Source: Massilia yuzhufengensis
GTDB lineage: Bacteria; Pseudomonadota; Gammaproteobacteria; Burkholderiales; Burkholderiaceae_D
DNA length: 64,000 nt
Direction of reading: 5' to 3'
Assembly (NCBI RefSeq): GCF_900112225.1
Contig: NZ_FOLD01000006.1
Coordinates: 62,001 to 126,000, forward strand
The notes under the pieces are model-generated. The model made no database searches. It was not told the origin of the DNA and saw only the letters and a list, made by a program, of their open reading frames with translations. The position numbers were made by a program, and so were the translations under genes. Positions 37,727 to 46,668 of the stretch are shown here, one piece after another (position 1 is the first letter of the stretch; every line of letters begins with the position of its first letter).

Positions 37727-39736
37727 ATGGCCGACGCGGCGGCGGCGCCCGACGCGGACATCGCCCAGCAAGCCGAGATCGCGCGACTGCAGCGGCGCCT
37801 GCGGCGCGAGGTCGCGGCGCGCCAGGAAGCCGAAGCCATCGCCGAACGCGGGCTGCGCGACCTGTTCCAGCGCCAGCAGGAAATCGCCCTCCTCGAAAGC
37901 ATCGCGGTCGCCGCGAACGAAGCGTCGAACGTCGAAGACGCCATGCGCCGCGCGCTGGCGGCCGTGTGCCGCTACGCCGGCTGGCCGCTCGGCCACCTGG
38001 TGCTGGTGCGCGCCGGCGAAGAACCGGCCTTCGATTCCACCACGGTCTGGCACGACGACAGCGGCGGCAGCGCCGCAGCGCTGCGCACGATGACCGAGGC
38101 GATGAGCTTTGCCGGTGGCGTCGGCCTGCCCGCCATGGTGCACGCCACCGCGGCGCCGGCCTGGGCCAACGTCGGCGCGGCCGATACCGGCCTGTTCCCA
38201 CGCCTGCCGCTCATGACCGAGCTGGGCATGTCCTCGCTGTTCGCCTTCCCGGTCGTGATCGGAGACGAAGTGGTGGCGGTGCTGGAGTTCTTCAGCCGCG
38301 AAGTGCACACCCCGGACGAATCGCTGCAGCGCCTGATGGGACAGGTCGGGACCCAGCTTGGCCGCGTGATCGAACGGCGCCGCGCCCAGGAGCGCCTGGT
38401 GCACGACGCGCTGCACGATCCGCTCACGGCGCTGGGCAACCGCAAGCTGTTCCTGGACCGCCTGGATCACTTCCTGCTGCGCTCGCAGCGCATCCCGGAC
38501 TACCAGTTCGCAGTGCTGTTCGTCGACCTGGACCGCTTCAAGGCGATCAACGACGGCCTCGGCCACCAGGCCGGCGACCAGGTCATCGTGGCGACCGCGA
38601 ACCGCCTCACGGCCTGCCTGCGCCAGACCGACCTGGTCTCGCGGGGGGACGTCGGCGGCGGCCAGGATTACGTGGTGTCGCGCCTGGGCGGCGACGAATT
38701 CACCATCCTGCTCGATAACATCAAGGGCGCCGCCACCCCGATCCGGGTGGCCGAACGCCTGCTGCAGACGCTCGCCACGCCGCTGCTGGTCGGCCAGCAG
38801 CAGGTGTATGTCACCGCCAGCATCGGCATTGCGCTGAGCACCAGCGGCTACAGCGACGTGCAGGACATGCTGCGCGACGCCGACATCGCCATGTACCACG
38901 CCAAGCAGAACGGACGGGCGCGCTGGATGCTGTTCGACCAGACCATGCAGGAAGGCGCGCTGCGCCGCCTGACGCTCGAAGCGGAACTGCGCCTGGCCAT
39001 GTCGGGCCAGCAGCTGTTCCTGCAATACCAGCCAATCGTCTCGCCGCGCGATGGCCTGATCCGCGGCTTCGAAGCGCTGCTGCGCTGGCGCCATCCGGTG
39101 CTGGGCATGATCTCGCCGGTCGAGTTCATCCCGGTGGCCGAGGAAGTGGGCCTGATCGGCGACATCGGCGGCTGGGTGCTGGGCGAGGCCTGCCGCCAGC
39201 TGCGCCTGTGGCAGGCGGACAGCGGACTGCCGCTGAGCATGAGCGTCAACGTCTCCGCGGTGCAGCTCAATGACGGCAAGCTGGTCGACCTGGTGACGCG
39301 CGTGCTGGCGGACACCGGCATCGAAGGCAGCAGCCTGAAACTGGAGCTGACCGAGAGCGCCGTCATGGCCGATCCCGAACACGCGCTGGCGATCTTCCGG
39401 CAACTCAAGACCCTGGGCGTGCGCCTGAGCCTGGACGACTTCGGCACCGGCTATTCATCGCTGAGCCACCTGCGGCGCCTGCCGATCGACACCCTGAAGA
39501 TCGACCGCTCGTTCGTGAGCAGCATGGACGCCCACGGCGACAAGCGCCAGATCGCCGAAGTGGTGGTGATGCTGGCGCGCGCGCTCGGCCTGGACGTGGT
39601 GGCCGAAGGGGTCGAAACCAAGGCCGAACTCGACATCCTGCGCGAGATGGGCAGCGACTTCGTGCAGGGTTACTTCTATTTTCGGCCGCTCGACCGCGAG
39701 GCGGTCACAGAGGCGCTTGCCGCGCAAGCTTCGTAG
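37727..39736 (+). CDS. GAF-GGDEF-EAL c-di-GMP enzyme paired with H-NOX
   Basis: A 669-residue protein. A basic coiled coil (residues 12-55) leads to a GAF-like domain (60-205), GGDEF (about 225-395) and EAL (about 405-655). The cyclase site is intact ([13 protein letters not shown] near 321) but no RxxD inhibitory site precedes it, where a Gly-rich insert RGDVGGGQD is seen. The EAL core is also intact: [10 protein letters not shown] near 448, [21 protein letters not shown] and [10 protein letters not shown]. It can therefore be bifunctional. The start is ATG 37727; GTG 37721, overlapping the H-NOX stop, is an alternative. Confidence 0.94.
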   Translation: MADAAAAPDADIAQQAEIARLQRRLRREVAARQEAEAIAERGLRDLFQRQQEIALLESIAVAANEASNVEDAMRRALAAVCRYAGWPLGHLVLVRAGEEPAFDSTTVWHDDSGGSAAALRTMTEAMSFAGGVGLPAMVHATAAPAWANVGAADTGLFPRLPLMTELGMSSLFAFPVVIGDEVVAVLEFFSREVHTPDESLQRLMGQVGTQLGRVIERRRAQERLVHDALHDPLTALGNRKLFLDRLDHFLLRSQRIPDYQFAVLFVDLDRFKAINDGLGHQAGDQVIVATANRLTACLRQTDLVSRGDVGGGQDYVVSRLGGDEFTILLDNIKGAATPIRVAERLLQTLATPLLVGQQQVYVTASIGIALSTSGYSDVQDMLRDADIAMYHAKQNGRARWMLFDQTMQEGALRRLTLEAELRLAMSGQQLFLQYQPIVSPRDGLIRGFEALLRWRHPVLGMISPVEFIPVAEEVGLIGDIGGWVLGEACRQLRLWQADSGLPLSMSVNVSAVQLNDGKLVDLVTRVLADTGIEGSSLKLELTESAVMADPEHALAIFRQLKTLGVRLSLDDFGTGYSSLSHLRRLPIDTLKIDRSFVSSMDAHGDKRQIAEVVVMLARALGLDVVAEGVETKAELDILREMGSDFVQGYFYFRPLDREAVTEALAAQAS

Positions 39737-39834
39737 GGTGGTCGGCTCCGCCGACCGCGCGTTCAAACAAATCGTGCGGCGCTACATTGCGAAGCGGAGT
39801 CGAACGCGCGGTCGGGAAAACCCGACCACCCTAC
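39733..39834. repeat. Palindromic intergenic repeat, family 1, copy C
   Basis: A 102-bp element with two inverted units, each a hairpin: GTAGGGTGGTCGGCTCCGCC...CGCGCGTTC on the left and GAACGCGCGGTCGG...CCGACCACCCTAC on the right. Its first 4 bp overlap the stop end of the GGDEF-EAL gene. It lies between two convergent c-di-GMP genes. Confidence 0.88.
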
Positions 39835-39847
39835 CCGTCGGATACGC

Positions 39848-41044
39848 CTAAAAGAAGTGGCGCCAGTCTTCCAGCCAGCCCGGGAAGGCGGCCGCTTCCA
39901 TCGGGTTGGCGATGTGGTAGCCCTGGGCGTAGGTGCAGCCGAGGTTTTGCAGGAAGTCCCAGTCCTGGCGGGTCTCGACGCCGACCGCCACCGACATCCG
40001 GTCGAGGCTGTGCGCCAGGCCAAGGCAGGAGCGCAGCACGGTTCCCAGCGGGCGGCGCTTGGAGGCGCCGTCGACGAAGCTGCGGTCGATCTTCAGTTCG
40101 CTGAAAGGAATGCGGGCCAATAGCTGCAGGTTGGAGCGCCCGGTGCCGTAGTCGTCGATGGCCAGGCCGAAGCCCATCATGCGCAGGCGCACCAGGCGTT
40201 CGATGAATTCGGGGTCGGTGTTCAGGACCGACGATTCGGGCATCTCGAAAGTAAGGTATTCGGGCAGGATGCGGTGGCGCTGGACGCAGGCGGTGATCTG
40301 GCGCACGAAGGCCGGATGCGCCAGCGTCTCGGGCGCCAGGTTGATCGAGATCGAGATCGGCAAGCCCTGGTCCTGGAACCAGCGGCAGCGCTCGCTTGAT
40401 AACTCGATCATGCTCCAGTCGAGGAAGTCGACGCGGTTGTTCTGCTCCAGCGCGTCCATGAACGCGCCCGGGCCCAGCACGCCGTGCTCGGGGTGGCGCC
40501 AGCGCGCAAACGCTTCCAGGCCCTTCACCTGGCCGGTGGCCAGTTCGATCTTGGGCTGGAAGAAGGGCTCGAACTGGCGCTTCTGCAGGCCGATGCCGAT
40601 TTCCTGGAAACCGAAGCGGGGGCCGGCCGGACGGTCTTCGAGGCGCACGGGGGGCGTGTAGTTCTCGAGCAGGGGCTTGAGCTTGACGGCCGTCACCGGC
40701 TTGGCGATGGAGCCCAGCAGGTCGACGCCATAGGCCTGGGCCAGGGTCTCGACCGAAAACAGCAGCCCGGCCGGCTGCGCGCCCGTCACGACCAGGCGCA
40801 CGCCGCCGCCCAGCAGCCCCAGGTTGCGGATCAGCTCCAGGCCGTCCATGCCCGGCAGCGCCAGGTCGACGATGGCGACGTCCACCCTGGGGGTGAAGCC
40901 GGCGTCGAGCCGCTGCAGGGCCAGGTGGCCGTCGGGCACGTCGGTGACCCGGCTCGCGCCCAATTGGCCGAGCAGCTCCACCAGCGTCCTGCGCTGGGCT
41001 GCGTCGGCTTCCGCCACCAGGAAATGCAAATGCGCGATGTCCAT
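39848..41044 (-). CDS. Response regulator with degenerate EAL domain
   Basis: A 398-residue REC-EAL protein. The receiver (1-120) has its phosphoacceptor in VAIVDLALPGMDG and Lys in SIAKPVTA. The EAL domain (145-390) deviates at key places: LEAFARWRHP (EAF for EAL), FEMPES for LELTES, and AVGVETRQD where the canonical AEGVE has the catalytic Glu, here V354. IDDYGTGRSNL and LKIDRSF are kept. Phosphodiesterase activity is doubtful; it may bind c-di-GMP as a sensor or act by protein contact. It converges on the H-NOX/GGDEF-EAL pair. No histidine kinase gene is adjacent. Confidence 0.9.
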   Translation of the reverse strand: MDIAHLHFLVAEADAAQRRTLVELLGQLGASRVTDVPDGHLALQRLDAGFTPRVDVAIVDLALPGMDGLELIRNLGLLGGGVRLVVTGAQPAGLLFSVETLAQAYGVDLLGSIAKPVTAVKLKPLLENYTPPVRLEDRPAGPRFGFQEIGIGLQKRQFEPFFQPKIELATGQVKGLEAFARWRHPEHGVLGPGAFMDALEQNNRVDFLDWSMIELSSERCRWFQDQGLPISISINLAPETLAHPAFVRQITACVQRHRILPEYLTFEMPESSVLNTDPEFIERLVRLRMMGFGLAIDDYGTGRSNLQLLARIPFSELKIDRSFVDGASKRRPLGTVLRSCLGLAHSLDRMSVAVGVETRQDWDFLQNLGCTYAQGYHIANPMEAAAFPGWLEDWRHFF

Positions 41045-41107
41045 CTCTACTCCGTTCTGTCACACGCAGATTAACCCGAAGGCCGATCCCGCGTCTATGC
41101 CCGCGTG

Positions 41108-41893
41108 TCAGGCCTGCAGCTGGCGCAGCTGCTCGAAAAAGCACACGGCGGCGCAGGCGGCCACGTTCAGCGATTCGACCTTGCCGGCGTGCGGCACCGC
41201 GACCCGGTGGGTAGCCAGGTCCAGCAGCTCGCTGGACACGCCCTGCCCTTCGTGCCCCAGTACCCAGGCCACCGGGCGGCGCAGGTCGAGCGCGTACAGG
41301 CGCTCGCTGGCGTAGCCGCTGGTGGCCAGTACCGGGATGTCTGCCGCGCGCACCAGCGGCGCCAGGTCGATGTTTTCAAAGATGTCGAGCACGAAGTGGG
41401 CGCCCATCGCAGCGCGCAGCACCTTGGGCGACCAGCAGAAGGCCGTGCCGGGGCTGCAATAGACCTGCTTGATGCCGCTGGCCGCTGCGCTGCGCAGTAT
41501 CGAGCCGACATTGCCGGGGTCCTGCACGCCGTCCAGCAGCACGCTCGCCTCGACCAGCGCGGGGGCCTTGGAGGGCGTGGGCGACGCCACCACGAACACG
41601 ATGTGCACGCCGTTCTCGACCTGGCTGATGGCGCCGAACAGGGCGTCCGGCAGCGCGGTCACGGGGGCGTGCAGCGCGCCTACGCGTGCGATGATGGCGG
41701 CCACTTCCGGATTGCCCAGGGCGCCGTCCGACACCACGCAGTGGCTCGGCGCACCGCGCAGGTCGAGCCAGCTCTGGCACAGGTGGACGCCGTCCAGCAG
41801 GCTTTGCCCGGCCTTGCGGCGCGCCTGCGAGCTGGTGGCGAGCTGTTTCAGCTCTTTATAGAACGCGTTGTCGCGCGAGGTGATGCTCTTCAT
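41108..41893 (-). CDS. TrmH/SpoU family RNA 2'-O-methyltransferase
   Basis: A 261-residue SPOUT enzyme. An N-terminal RNA-binding part ([20 protein letters not shown]) is followed by the three SpoU motifs: [31 protein letters not shown] and [16 protein letters not shown], which form the SAM knot. Likely targets 23S rRNA (RlmB-like), but tRNA cannot be excluded. The ATG at 41893 overlaps the rnhB stop as ATGA, making it the last gene of the envelope cluster. Confidence 0.92.
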   Translation of the reverse strand: MKSITSRDNAFYKELKQLATSSQARRKAGQSLLDGVHLCQSWLDLRGAPSHCVVSDGALGNPEVAAIIARVGALHAPVTALPDALFGAISQVENGVHIVFVVASPTPSKAPALVEASVLLDGVQDPGNVGSILRSAAASGIKQVYCSPGTAFCWSPKVLRAAMGAHFVLDIFENIDLAPLVRAADIPVLATSGYASERLYALDLRRPVAWVLGHEGQGVSSELLDLATHRVAVPHAGKVESLNVAACAAVCFFEQLRQLQA

Positions 41894-42534
41894 GCCGCGA
41901 ACAGGTCGGCCTGCAGCAGCTCGCGCACCGGCGCGAACGAGCGGCGGTGCACCGGCGAGGGGCCATGCAGGCGCAGGCGCTCCATGTGCAGCGCCGTCGA
42001 GTAGCCCTTGTGCTGGTCGAAGCAGTATTGCGGGTATTGCTGGTGCAGCTGCACCAGCAGCGCGTCGCGCGCGGTCTTGGCCAGGATCGATGCGGCCGAG
42101 ATGGCGTGGCACTTGTCGTCGCCTTCCACCACAGCGTGCGCGCGGATATCCATCGGCGGGCAGCGGTTGCCGTCGATCAGGGCGATGGTCGGGATGGTTT
42201 GCAGTGCTTCCACCGCGCGCCGCATCGCCAGCATGGTCGCGTGCAGGATATTGAGGGTGTCGATCTCTTCGCAGGAGCACTCGGCGATGGCCCAGGCCAG
42301 CGCATGCTGCTTGATCAGCGGCGCCAGCTCGTCGCGCCGCGCCTCGGTCAGTTTCTTCGAATCGCGCAGGCCGTCGATCGGGCGGCGCGGGTCGAGGATG
42401 ACGGCGGCGGCGAACACCGGGCCGGCCAGCGGGCCGCGGCCGGCTTCGTCCACGCCGCAGACGATGTCGGCCTCGGTAAACGGGCGCAGCCTCGGCGGCA
42501 GGCCGGGATAAAAATTCACTTTCTTCTTGCTCAT
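41890..42534 (-). CDS. rnhB: Ribonuclease HII
   Basis: A 214-residue enzyme that cuts RNA in RNA/DNA hybrids and at single ribonucleotides. The catalytic acidic residues are in [16 protein letters not shown] (first Asp-Glu), [10 protein letters not shown], and the metal-binding [13 protein letters not shown]. The C-terminal [20 protein letters not shown] is conserved. The start [11 protein letters not shown] overlaps the last codon of lpxB. Placement after lpxB is standard for proteobacteria. Confidence 0.97.
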   Translation of the reverse strand: MSKKKVNFYPGLPPRLRPFTEADIVCGVDEAGRGPLAGPVFAAAVILDPRRPIDGLRDSKKLTEARRDELAPLIKQHALAWAIAECSCEEIDTLNILHATMLAMRRAVEALQTIPTIALIDGNRCPPMDIRAHAVVEGDDKCHAISAASILAKTARDALLVQLHQQYPQYCFDQHKGYSTALHMERLRLHGPSPVHRRSFAPVRELLQADLFAA

Positions 42535-43682
42535 CGCTTTCGTCCTATCACACGGAGGACGGCCTCCGCGCTCGCCTCGGCGCTGTTGCGCAGCAGGCTG
42601 TGGTGCATGTCGGTGAAACGCCGCGCCAGTGCCTCGTTCCCTGCCGGGTCGTCCAGCTGGCGCCACAAGGCGTCGGCCAGCGCTTGCGGGCTGGCCGCAT
42701 GCTGAAGATACTCCGGAACGACGAATTCGCGCGCCAGGATGTTCGGCAGGCCGATCCAGGGCTGGTAGCCCATGTGGCGCATGATTTCCCAGGACGCGCG
42801 CATGACCTTGTAGGCGATCACCATCGGCTTCTTGAACAGCGCCACTTCCAGGGTCGCCGTGCCGGAAGCCACCAGCACCGCGTCGGCGGCGGCGATCGCC
42901 GCATGCGAGTCGCCATCGACCAGCCGCACCGGCACATCGGCCAGCCCGGCCTTGGCCACGATCTCGGTATAGTAGGCGCGCTGGCGCTCGCCCGCCATCG
43001 GCGCGATGAAGACCAGGTTCGGGTCGCGGGCGGCGAGCAGCTTGGCGGCCGCGACAAACGGCTCGGCCAGGTATTTCAGTTCGCCAATGCGGCTGCCCGG
43101 CATGATGGTGACCACCCGCGCGCCCGGCGCAATGCCCAGCAGCGCGCGCGCGGCCGCCACGTCGGGCACCAAGGGGATCATCTCGGCCAGCGGGTGGCCG
43201 ATATACGTCACCGGCACGCCGGCCGCGCGGTAGATCGCTTCCTCGAAGGGAAAGATCACCAGCATGTGCGACACCGCGCGCTTGATCTTCTTGATCCGCC
43301 CGCCGCGCCAGGCCCAGATCTGCGGGCTGACGAAGTGCACGGTGGGGATGCCCTGCGCGCGCAGCTGCTCTTCCAAGCCGAGGTTAAAGCCGGGATAGTC
43401 GGCGCCGATGAAGGCGGCCGGCTGCTCCGCCAGCAGGCGGTCGCGCAGGCGGTTCTGGATGCCCTTGATCTCGCGGTAGCGCGGGATGATCTCGAACAGG
43501 CCACGCACCGTGAGCGTCTCGATGGCGACATCGGACACCAGGCCCTGCTCGATCATGCGCGGGCCGCCGATGCCGGTGAAGCGGGCGTTGGGGAGGTGAG
43601 GATGGAGCCCGGCCATCAGGCGGGCGGCGAGCATGTCGCCGGACACCTCGCCCGCGACCATCGCCAGCGAGATGTCGTTCAT
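42531..43682 (-). CDS. lpxB: Lipid-A-disaccharide synthase
   Basis: A 383-residue inverting glycosyltransferase (GT19) that joins UDP-diacylglucosamine and lipid X to give the lipid A disaccharide. Conserved stretches are [46 protein letters not shown], and the C-terminal [20 protein letters not shown]. The start [12 protein letters not shown] (43682) is chosen; an ATG two codons earlier is possible. It lies 7 bp after lpxA. Confidence 0.97.
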   Translation of the reverse strand: MNDISLAMVAGEVSGDMLAARLMAGLHPHLPNARFTGIGGPRMIEQGLVSDVAIETLTVRGLFEIIPRYREIKGIQNRLRDRLLAEQPAAFIGADYPGFNLGLEEQLRAQGIPTVHFVSPQIWAWRGGRIKKIKRAVSHMLVIFPFEEAIYRAAGVPVTYIGHPLAEMIPLVPDVAAARALLGIAPGARVVTIMPGSRIGELKYLAEPFVAAAKLLAARDPNLVFIAPMAGERQRAYYTEIVAKAGLADVPVRLVDGDSHAAIAAADAVLVASGTATLEVALFKKPMVIAYKVMRASWEIMRHMGYQPWIGLPNILAREFVVPEYLQHAASPQALADALWRQLDDPAGNEALARRFTDMHHSLLRNSAEASAEAVLRVIGRKR

Positions 43683-43689
43683 GCGCATC

Positions 43690-44487
43690 TCAGCGGACGA
43701 TGCCACGGGTAGCCAGGCCGAGGAATTCGCGCAGCGCGCGGATGTCGGCGGCGGCGGCCGGCGAACGGCCCTCCTCTTCCTGCAGCGCTGTCTTGGCTTC
43801 TTCCAGCGTCAGGCCCGAGCGGTACAGCAGCTTGTAGGCGGCACGGATGCCGTCGATCTGCTCGCGCGTAAACCCGCGGCGCTTGAGGCCTTCGATGTTC
43901 ACGCCGCGCTGGCCGGCCGGGTTGCCAGACACCAGCACGAAGGGCGGCACGTCCTGGGTCAGGCTGGTGTACATGCCGATGAAGGCATGCGCGCCGATCT
44001 TGCAGAACTGGTGCACGCCGGCGTAGCCGGACAGGATCGCATGGTCGCCCACGTGCACGTGGCCGGCCAGCTGCGCATTGTTCGAGAAGATGGTGTGGCT
44101 GCCCACCTGGCAGTCGTGCGCCAGGTGCACGTAGGCCGAGATCCAGTTGTCGTCGCCCAGGCGGGTCACGCCCTCGTCCTGGGCGGTGCCCAGGTTGAAG
44201 GTGACGAATTCGCGGATGGTATTGCCGTTGCCGATTTCCAGGCGGGTCGGCTCGCCTTGCCATTTCTTGTCCTGCGGGGCGGCGCCGATCGAGCCGAACT
44301 GGAAGAACTTGTTGTTCTTGCCGATCGTCGTGTGGCCTTCGATGACCACGTGCGGGCCCACCACCGTGCCGGCGCCGATGCGCACGTTGGGGCCGATGAT
44401 CGAGTACGGCCCGACTTCGACCGAGCTGTCCAGCTCCGCCTGCGGGTCGACGATCGCCGTGGGGTGGATGCGGTGAATCGTGCTCAT
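43690..44487 (-). CDS. lpxA: UDP-N-acetylglucosamine acyltransferase
   Basis: A 265-residue left-handed beta-helix enzyme for the first step of lipid A synthesis. Hexapeptide repeats run through residues 3-190 ([20 protein letters not shown]). The catalytic His is in the stretch [15 protein letters not shown] and [12 protein letters not shown] follows. The C-terminal helical domain includes [20 protein letters not shown]. It starts 1 bp after the fabZ stop. Confidence 0.98.
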   Translation of the reverse strand: MSTIHRIHPTAIVDPQAELDSSVEVGPYSIIGPNVRIGAGTVVGPHVVIEGHTTIGKNNKFFQFGSIGAAPQDKKWQGEPTRLEIGNGNTIREFVTFNLGTAQDEGVTRLGDDNWISAYVHLAHDCQVGSHTIFSNNAQLAGHVHVGDHAILSGYAGVHQFCKIGAHAFIGMYTSLTQDVPPFVLVSGNPAGQRGVNIEGLKRRGFTREQIDGIRAAYKLLYRSGLTLEEAKTALQEEEGRSPAAAADIRALREFLGLATRGIVR

Positions 44488-44488
44488 G

Positions 44489-44995
44489 TTACTGTCCCGC
44501 TGCTTCCGGTCCCTTCATGGTGGCCTCGGCGGCCCCGCGGATGGTGCACATCAGCTCACCCTCGACCGCGACCTTGCCGTCGACGGTGGCCACGGCCTTG
44601 TACTTCCAGATGCCGCGCGAGACGCGCAGGATCTCGACTTCCATTTTCAGCTGGTCGCCCGGCTCGACCGGACGCTTGAAGCGCGCATTGTCGATGCCCA
44701 CGAAATACACCACCGAGTTCTCGTCCGGCTTCACGTCCATGGTCATGAAGGACAGGATCGCGGCGGTCTGCGCCATCGCTTCGATCATCAAGACGCCCGG
44801 CATCACCGGCTTGTGCGGGAAGTGGCCATTGAAGAATTCTTCGTTGGCGGTGACGTTCTTGATCGCGGTGATGCGCTTGCCCAGTTCCACGTCCAGCACG
44901 CGGTCCACCAGCAGCAGCGGATAGCGGTGCGGCAGGTATTCCTTGATGCCGTTGATATCGAGGGTGATCGGGGTCTTGGATTCTGGAGTGCTCAT
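44489..44995 (-). CDS. fabZ: 3-hydroxyacyl-[ACP] dehydratase FabZ
   Basis: A 168-residue hot-dog-fold dehydratase of fatty acid elongation. The active-site His and Glu are in [20 protein letters not shown], with [14 protein letters not shown] before and [19 protein letters not shown] after. The start [10 protein letters not shown] (44995) overlaps the lpxD stop as ATGA. It competes with LpxA for hydroxyacyl-ACP, and the clustering links phospholipid and lipid A supply. Confidence 0.98.
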   Translation of the reverse strand: MSTPESKTPITLDINGIKEYLPHRYPLLLVDRVLDVELGKRITAIKNVTANEEFFNGHFPHKPVMPGVLMIEAMAQTAAILSFMTMDVKPDENSVVYFVGIDNARFKRPVEPGDQLKMEVEILRVSRGIWKYKAVATVDGKVAVEGELMCTIRGAAEATMKGPEAAGQ

Positions 44996-46065
44996 TGTTG
45001 TTCTGTCAGTGTTTTGATTGTTTTTTCGAGGGCGCGGATTTTTTCCCGCATCGAGCCCAGGTTGCGCACGATGGCCGCGCTGCGTTCCCACTCGGCGTTC
45101 TTGGCCAGCGGGTAGAAACCGGTGTACTGGCCGGGCTCGAGCACCGAGCGCGAGACCATGCTGCCCGACGAGATGTGGACGTTGTCCGCGATTTCGAGGT
45201 GGCCCAGCACCATGGCGGCGCCGCCGAAGGTGCAGTGCTTGCCGATCTTCGCGCTGCCGGCCACGCCGACGCAGCCGGCCATGGCCGTGTGCGCGCCGAT
45301 GTGGCAGTTGTGGCCGATCTGGATCTGGTTGTCGAGCTTGACGCCGTCTTCGATGACGGTGTCGGCCAAGGCGCCCCGGTCGATGGTGGTATTGGCGCCG
45401 ATGTCGACGTCGTCGCCGATGACAACGCGCCCGGTCTGCGGGATCTTGATGTACTTGCCGCCTTCGACAGCGAAGCCGAAGCCGTCGGTGCCGATCACGG
45501 CGCCCGAATGGACGATGCCGCGCGCGCCGATGCTGCAGCGCGCGTGGAAGGTAACGTTGGCGAACAGGTGCGTGCCTTCGCCGATGCGCGCGTCGAGGCC
45601 GACGAAGCAGCCGGCGTCGATCACGGCATGCGCGCCGATAACGGCGCCGGCTTCGATGGTCGCATGTGGGCCCACGTGGGCGCTCGGGTCGACCACGGCG
45701 CCGGGCGCCACCACCGCGCTCGGATGGATGCCGGGCGCCGGCACGACCTCGGTCAGCGCGGCGAAGTACTGGGCCACGCGGGCGAAGTAGGCGTAGGGGT
45801 TGGTGGTGACGATGCGCGCGCCTTCATAGGTCGCGGCCACCGTCGGGTCGTCCAGCGGCGACAGGATCAGGGCCGCGGCCCCGCTCTGGGCGGCCAGGGC
45901 GCGCAGCTTGCTGTTGCTGAGGAAGCTGAGGTGGGTGGCGCCGGCGCTGTCGAGCGGCGCGATGGCCGTCACGGCCAGTTCCGGGTCGCCCACCAGCTGC
46001 CCGCCGAAGCGTTCGACCAGCTCTGCCAGTCGAACGCCGGGGTTGGTGTGTCGGGTGTCAGTCAA
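44992..46065 (-). CDS. lpxD: UDP-3-O-(3-hydroxyacyl)glucosamine N-acyltransferase
   Basis: A 357-residue trimeric beta-helix acyltransferase, third step of lipid A synthesis. The uridine-binding N-domain ([20 protein letters not shown]) is followed by hexapeptide repeats ([20 protein letters not shown]) and the catalytic His region [18 protein letters not shown]. The C-terminal helix ([17 protein letters not shown]) binds acyl carrier protein. The only upstream in-frame start is TTG at 46065, since a stop follows further back, so this is an unusual TTG start with a weak GAAG site. Confidence 0.96.
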   Translation of the reverse strand: MTDTRHTNPGVRLAELVERFGGQLVGDPELAVTAIAPLDSAGATHLSFLSNSKLRALAAQSGAAALILSPLDDPTVAATYEGARIVTTNPYAYFARVAQYFAALTEVVPAPGIHPSAVVAPGAVVDPSAHVGPHATIEAGAVIGAHAVIDAGCFVGLDARIGEGTHLFANVTFHARCSIGARGIVHSGAVIGTDGFGFAVEGGKYIKIPQTGRVVIGDDVDIGANTTIDRGALADTVIEDGVKLDNQIQIGHNCHIGAHTAMAGCVGVAGSAKIGKHCTFGGAAMVLGHLEIADNVHISSGSMVSRSVLEPGQYTGFYPLAKNAEWERSAAIVRNLGSMREKIRALEKTIKTLTEQQ

Positions 46066-46087
46066 AATAGAAGTACTTCTTTATCTG

Positions 46088-46618
46088 TTACTTGTCCAGC
46101 AGCTTCAGGATCTTGTCGGTGATGTCGATACGCGGGCTCGACCACGCCGCCTCGGCCAGCACGGCGTCGAGCTTTTCCTGCTCGGCGACCTGCTCGATGA
46201 TCTTGTAGGCGCGCGTCGCGATGGCGGCGCGCTCCTCGTTCTTGCGCTGCATGAGGTCTTCGGTGAACTCGCGCTGCATGCGCTGGACGTCCTTGTCCAT
46301 GTTGAGCAGCTCGCGCGCGCGGCGGGTGCGCTCGACGTCGTTCAGGCCGGCCGCCTCGCTGTCGAACTTCTCCGACATCTGTTTGAGCTTGGTGACGGTT
46401 TCCTCGACCATCTTCTGGCGCTTGGAGAACTCGGCCTGGATGCGGGCATCGGCCGTTTTCGCCATTTTGGACTCGGTCATGAGCCGTTCGGTAGCGACGA
46501 AGCCGATCCGGCCCATGCCCGCCTGGGCGTGGGCCACCCCGGCGGCGAGCGGCGCTGCGCACAGCGCGGCCAGCAGCAGGGTACGGGGCATTGATGCGAT
46601 CAGCGTTTTCAAGTTCAT
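46088..46618 (-). CDS. skp: OmpH/Skp periplasmic chaperone
   Basis: A 176-residue Skp-type chaperone for outer-membrane proteins. It has a signal peptide (SMPRTLLLAALCAAPLAAGV, cleavage after AHA), a short beta part GRIGFVATERLMTESKMAKT, then long charged coiled-coil arms (residues 60-140) and the closing ITDKILKLLDK. The start MNLKTLIASM has GCGGAGA right before it. It lies between bamA and lpxD, its conserved place. Confidence 0.95.
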   Translation of the reverse strand: MNLKTLIASMPRTLLLAALCAAPLAAGVAHAQAGMGRIGFVATERLMTESKMAKTADARIQAEFSKRQKMVEETVTKLKQMSEKFDSEAAGLNDVERTRRARELLNMDKDVQRMQREFTEDLMQRKNEERAAIATRAYKIIEQVAEQEKLDAVLAEAAWSSPRIDITDKILKLLDK

Positions 46619-46668
46619 TCTCCGCAATACGAATTCAAGCACGCGCACACCGGGCCGACCTGGCCCGG

